This document shows positions 32,804-34,302 of a stretch of 34,302 nucleotides of DNA, piece after piece. The notes under the pieces were generated by a model. That model saw only the letters and a list, made by a program, of their open reading frames with translations. It ran no database searches and was not told the origin of the DNA. The DNA is from an uncultured Alphaproteobacteria bacterium (GTDB lineage Bacteria > Pseudomonadota > Alphaproteobacteria > RF32 > CAG-239), in assembly GCA_934276635.1 (NCBI GenBank), contig CAKQTH010000014.1, forward strand, positions 1 through 34,302, read 5' to 3'. Every line of letters begins with the position of its first letter. Positions within the stretch are counted from its first letter, which is position 1. A program made the position numbers and the translations under genes.

Positions 32804-33661
32804 CTACCAAAGTTCTTTTGGAAATTTGCTATTTAACTCACGATATTTTGCACAAGCGTCTTTAGCATTATTATATGTGGTAGCTGCCCCTTTTAACCTA
32901 CCATCTGCATTTACTAATAGATCATGTTCTTTATCTCTTTGAGCATCTCTAGCAGAAAATCCTTTATACCACATATTTCTATAATAATCAAAACTTTCTT
33001 TTAAGTCTCCCAAATATTTAGCTGTATTATATCCGGCTATTCCTCTTTTAGCCTCATTATAATTTGCCTTGCAATGATGATAATCATCCAGTTTTACATA
33101 ATTGTGAGATTTCATTTTGAAATATTCTTTACTCATATCATAAGCGGCAAGCGTTGCTTGTTTTACTCCTTCAAACAAAGAAATATCTTTAGTATTGCTT
33201 TGTTCTTTTGGCAGGCTGCAATATTTTTTTTCTTTCATTTTTTTGTTTATGGCGGTGATAGTTTCACCTGTTGGATTTAATTTGCCGTCAATGCGCAGAT
33301 TATTATCTTTTTGAAAACTCTTCACGCCGTCTAACATTTTTTGATTCGGAATTGTCGAAATATCATCGTTATAGTAGCCGGTTCGATTAAGCCCGTATTT
33401 TACCTTGGCCGTATCCTGCGGATTTGCATAACCGCTCGAAACACTCTCGCTCAACTTCAATCCTTCATTGCTTTTGGCCTCTTCTCTTGCCTCCTCAAAT
33501 GCTGATTTTTCTTCTTTATCCTCCACTGTTGAAAATTTCTCCCAATCATTTTCTGATTTATTCTCAGATTCTTCCGGAACCTCATCATCTGATTTTGAGA
33601 ATATATTTTCTTCTTCATCTTCATTGGAATCCGAAAATAAGCCTTTTAATAAATTTATCAT
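32804..33661 (-). CDS. acidic protein with a peptidoglycan-binding-type domain
   Basis: 285 residues, no signal peptide. Residues 1-75 are acidic and low-complexity (many D, E, S), probably disordered. Residues about 83-142 resemble the PG_binding_1 fold (KVKYGLNRTGYYNDD, NQKMLDGVKSFQKDNNLRIDGKLNPTGETITAINK). The C-terminal half is helical with KRGIAGYNTAKYLGDLKESFDYYRNMWYKGFSARDAQRDKEHDLLVNADGRLKGA, of no known family. The missing signal peptide is odd for a wall-binding protein; export by another route or an internal role is possible. AAAGGAG precedes the ATG. Its promoter is separated from it by a terminator-like RNA (33692-33766). Confidence 0.7.
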   Translation of the reverse strand: MINLLKGLFSDSNEDEEENIFSKSDDEVPEESENKSENDWEKFSTVEDKEEKSAFEEAREEAKSNEGLKLSESVSSGYANPQDTAKVKYGLNRTGYYNDDISTIPNQKMLDGVKSFQKDNNLRIDGKLNPTGETITAINKKMKEKKYCSLPKEQSNTKDISLFEGVKQATLAAYDMSKEYFKMKSHNYVKLDDYHHCKANYNEAKRGIAGYNTAKYLGDLKESFDYYRNMWYKGFSARDAQRDKEHDLLVNADGRLKGAATTYNNAKDACAKYRELNSKFPKELW

Positions 33662-33691
33662 TGTTAATCTCCTTTAATTGTAATTTAAAAA

Positions 33692-33766
33692 CAAAAAAAC
33701 CGCGGAAAACCACGGTTTAGATACTAACGGAATTTATGATGCGGACGCACCGATTCCCCGTTACTT
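33692..33766 (-). ncRNA. candidate attenuator leader or small RNA upstream of the 285-residue gene
   Basis: A predicted minus-strand transcript of about 75 nt. Its middle pairs AACGG-GAAT with ATTCCGTT around a G/C-rich inner part, and it ends in the terminator AACCGTGG (33717-33710) / CCGCGGTT (33705-33698) with loop TTTT and seven T bases. The ATG of the downstream gene is 31 bp further on, with no room for another promoter, so the gene depends on read-through. No ORF and no known RNA family were recognised. Confidence 0.55.
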
Positions 33767-33772
33767 ATGCGT

Positions 33773-33801
33773 TGTATAACATATTTTTAAGCAAAAGTCA
33801 A
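33773..33801 (-). promoter_or_regulatory. near-consensus promoter for the 33692-33766 RNA and downstream genes
   Basis: On the minus strand TTGACT (33801-33796), exactly 17 bases, TATACA (33778-33773). Expected start near 33766. Confidence 0.7.
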
Positions 33802-33852
33802 GGATTTTATTCCTAATTTATGCAAAATATCCTTAACCACCTTTCTCTCCAA

Positions 33853-33974
33853 AAAGTTCGATATTTGTGGCGAATAGAGACAAAAAAAGAAGATCGAAAA
33901 TTTTAGTGTAGAGATACTACATGAATTTTCGGTCTTTCGCATTTTTGCGATTAGTCGCCCAAAGAGCGAACTTT
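33853..33974 (+). ncRNA. candidate structured RNA with three-way-junction fold
   Basis: The closing stem AAAGTTCG (33853-33860) / CGAACTTT (33967-33974) is followed by GGCGA (33869-33873) / TCGCC (33955-33959). Inside are a long hairpin, 33890-33936 (13 bp, then TGTAG/CTACA around a 5-nt loop), and a small TCGC/GCGA hairpin (33937-33950). The long hairpin has a U-G pair on the plus strand that would be A-C on the minus, favouring plus. A terminator follows at 33985. No ORF and no clear promoter were found; orientation is uncertain. Confidence 0.4.
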
Positions 33975-33984
33975 AAAGTTATAA

Positions 33985-34016
33985 AAAGGTCGGATTTATT
34001 TCTAAATCCAACCTTT
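33985..34016. terminator. bidirectional terminator in the structured tract
   Basis: A 13-bp stem AAAGGTCGGATTT (33985-33997) / AAATCCAACCTTT (34004-34016) with one imperfect pair. T-rich tails follow on both strands. Confidence 0.7.
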
Positions 34017-34055
34017 TCTTTTTCTTAAAATAAGATAAATCGCGTGGGCTGCGAC

Positions 34056-34105
34056 GATAACCTTTTTATGAAGTGTACAAATCGGTACACGAATAAAAAG
34101 TTATC
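34056..34105. repeat. long inverted repeat / hairpin
   Basis: 50 nt: GATAAC-C-TTTTTAT pairs with ATAAAAA-GTTATC (13 bp, one bulged C), then GTGTAC (34073-34078) pairs with GTACAC (34085-34090) around a 6-nt loop. In all 19 bp. There is no T tail, so it is not a simple terminator. Confidence 0.6.
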
Positions 34106-34106
34106 C

Positions 34107-34128
34107 AGCATGACACCGAAGCCATGCT
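34107..34128. other. short hairpin beside the long inverted repeat
   Basis: AGCATG (34107-34112) pairs with CATGCT (34123-34128) around a 10-nt loop, directly adjoining the 34056-34105 hairpin. Confidence 0.4.
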
Positions 34129-34134
34129 TGCCTG

Positions 34135-34259
34135 TAAAACGCCGGAGAACGAGTATAGGTAATAAAAAATCTCCTCGAAAGCGACAGGAATGTAGTTATC
34201 CTACACGACTTAGCTTTCAAGGAGATTTTTGTATTAACTATCCGTTATACGGCGTTTTA
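34135..34259 (-). ncRNA. rod-like structured 3' region downstream of tuf
   Basis: One long imperfect hairpin of about 125 nt. Base: TAAAACGCCG (34135-34144) / CGGCGTTTTA (34250-34259), 10 bp. Middle: short matching blocks (AACG/CGTT, ATAG/CTAT, TAATA/TATTA). Upper stem: 18 pairs, 34165-34182 with 34213-34230, whose single imperfect pair is G-U on the minus strand and C-A on the plus. Tip: TGTAG/CTACA with a 5-nt loop. The base overlaps the tuf stop codon, so on the minus strand it would be the 3' end region of the tuf mRNA. It may act in termination, mRNA end protection or as a separate RNA. Confidence 0.45.
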
Positions 34260-34302
34260 TTTTATAATTTTAGATACTACGCCGGCTCCGACTGTATGTC
34301 CG
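34257..34302 (-). CDS. tuf: elongation factor Tu, C-terminal end (gene runs off the window)
   Basis: Only 14 codons plus TAA are in the window: GHTVGAGVVSKIIK. This matches the C-terminal end of EF-Tu (usually GRTVGAGVV-[SA]-KI-[IL]-x), with His in place of the usual Arg. The rest lies beyond the window edge. EF-Tu carries aminoacyl-tRNA to the ribosome. Confidence 0.75.
   Translation of the reverse strand, partial: GHTVGAGVVSKIIK

Noticed and set aside
33853..34259. tmRNA, 6S RNA, RNase P RNA or SRP RNA in the structured tract
   Set aside because: The conserved sequence blocks of these RNAs were not found on either strand.
1..34302. CRISPR array, insertion sequence or prophage
   Set aside because: No regularly spaced repeats, transposase, integrase or phage structural genes were seen.

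Overview
The window is about 34 kb of AT-leaning bacterial chromosome using the standard code, since several confident genes end in TGA. A short signal-peptide lytic transglycosylase, a two-domain Nfu protein, DUF2333 and a Bax-like glucosaminidase point to Proteobacteria, most likely an uncultured, host- or gut-associated alphaproteobacterium. The taxonomic placement is inference. No phage genes, integrase, insertion sequence or CRISPR array was seen.

Layout. 1-714: N-terminal part of a Lon-related AAA protease (minus). 801-5853: three unassigned proteins in a row (anchored TPR protein, coiled-coil/TPR membrane protein, hydrolase-like protein with a Cys in the nucleophile position). 5856-5929: a tRNA-Val(GAC)-like gene with an odd elbow. 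6033-10970: N-formylglutamate amidohydrolase, secreted lytic transglycosylase, acyl-ACP thioesterase and membrane pyrophosphatase. 11017-15375: tag and an AraC-type regulator, divergent from a DXS-like gene, followed by a flavodoxin gene fused by deletion to the tail of a metallophosphoesterase gene. 15389-18442 (minus): ABC-F ATPase, a conserved unknown and a GNAT acetyltransferase. 18593-20903: tRNA-Gln followed by a very AT-rich islet with a HARE-HTH/PD-(D/E)XK-like protein and a bacterial PH-domain membrane protein. 20907-23991 (minus): GNAT, CPA2 antiporter and flavin reductase. 24249-30971: a tight plus-strand operon murJ - DUF2333 - nfu - bax-like - gloB - histidine kinase - infA, mainly cell envelope and housekeeping. 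31077-33661: fast-evolving small membrane or secreted proteins, including two paralogous Cys-rich proteins (one broken by a frameshift and a stop) and a peptidoglycan-binding-domain protein. 33692-34259: an ORF-free tract packed with stem-loops. 34257-34302: the last codons of tuf (minus).

The least explained parts are the structured tract next to tuf, two promoter-RNA-terminator units placed just ahead of genes (24051-24167 and 33692-33801), the odd tRNA, the Cys-rich small-protein family, and the HARE-nuclease islet beside tRNA-Gln. All structures and promoters were found by eye, without covariance or expression data.
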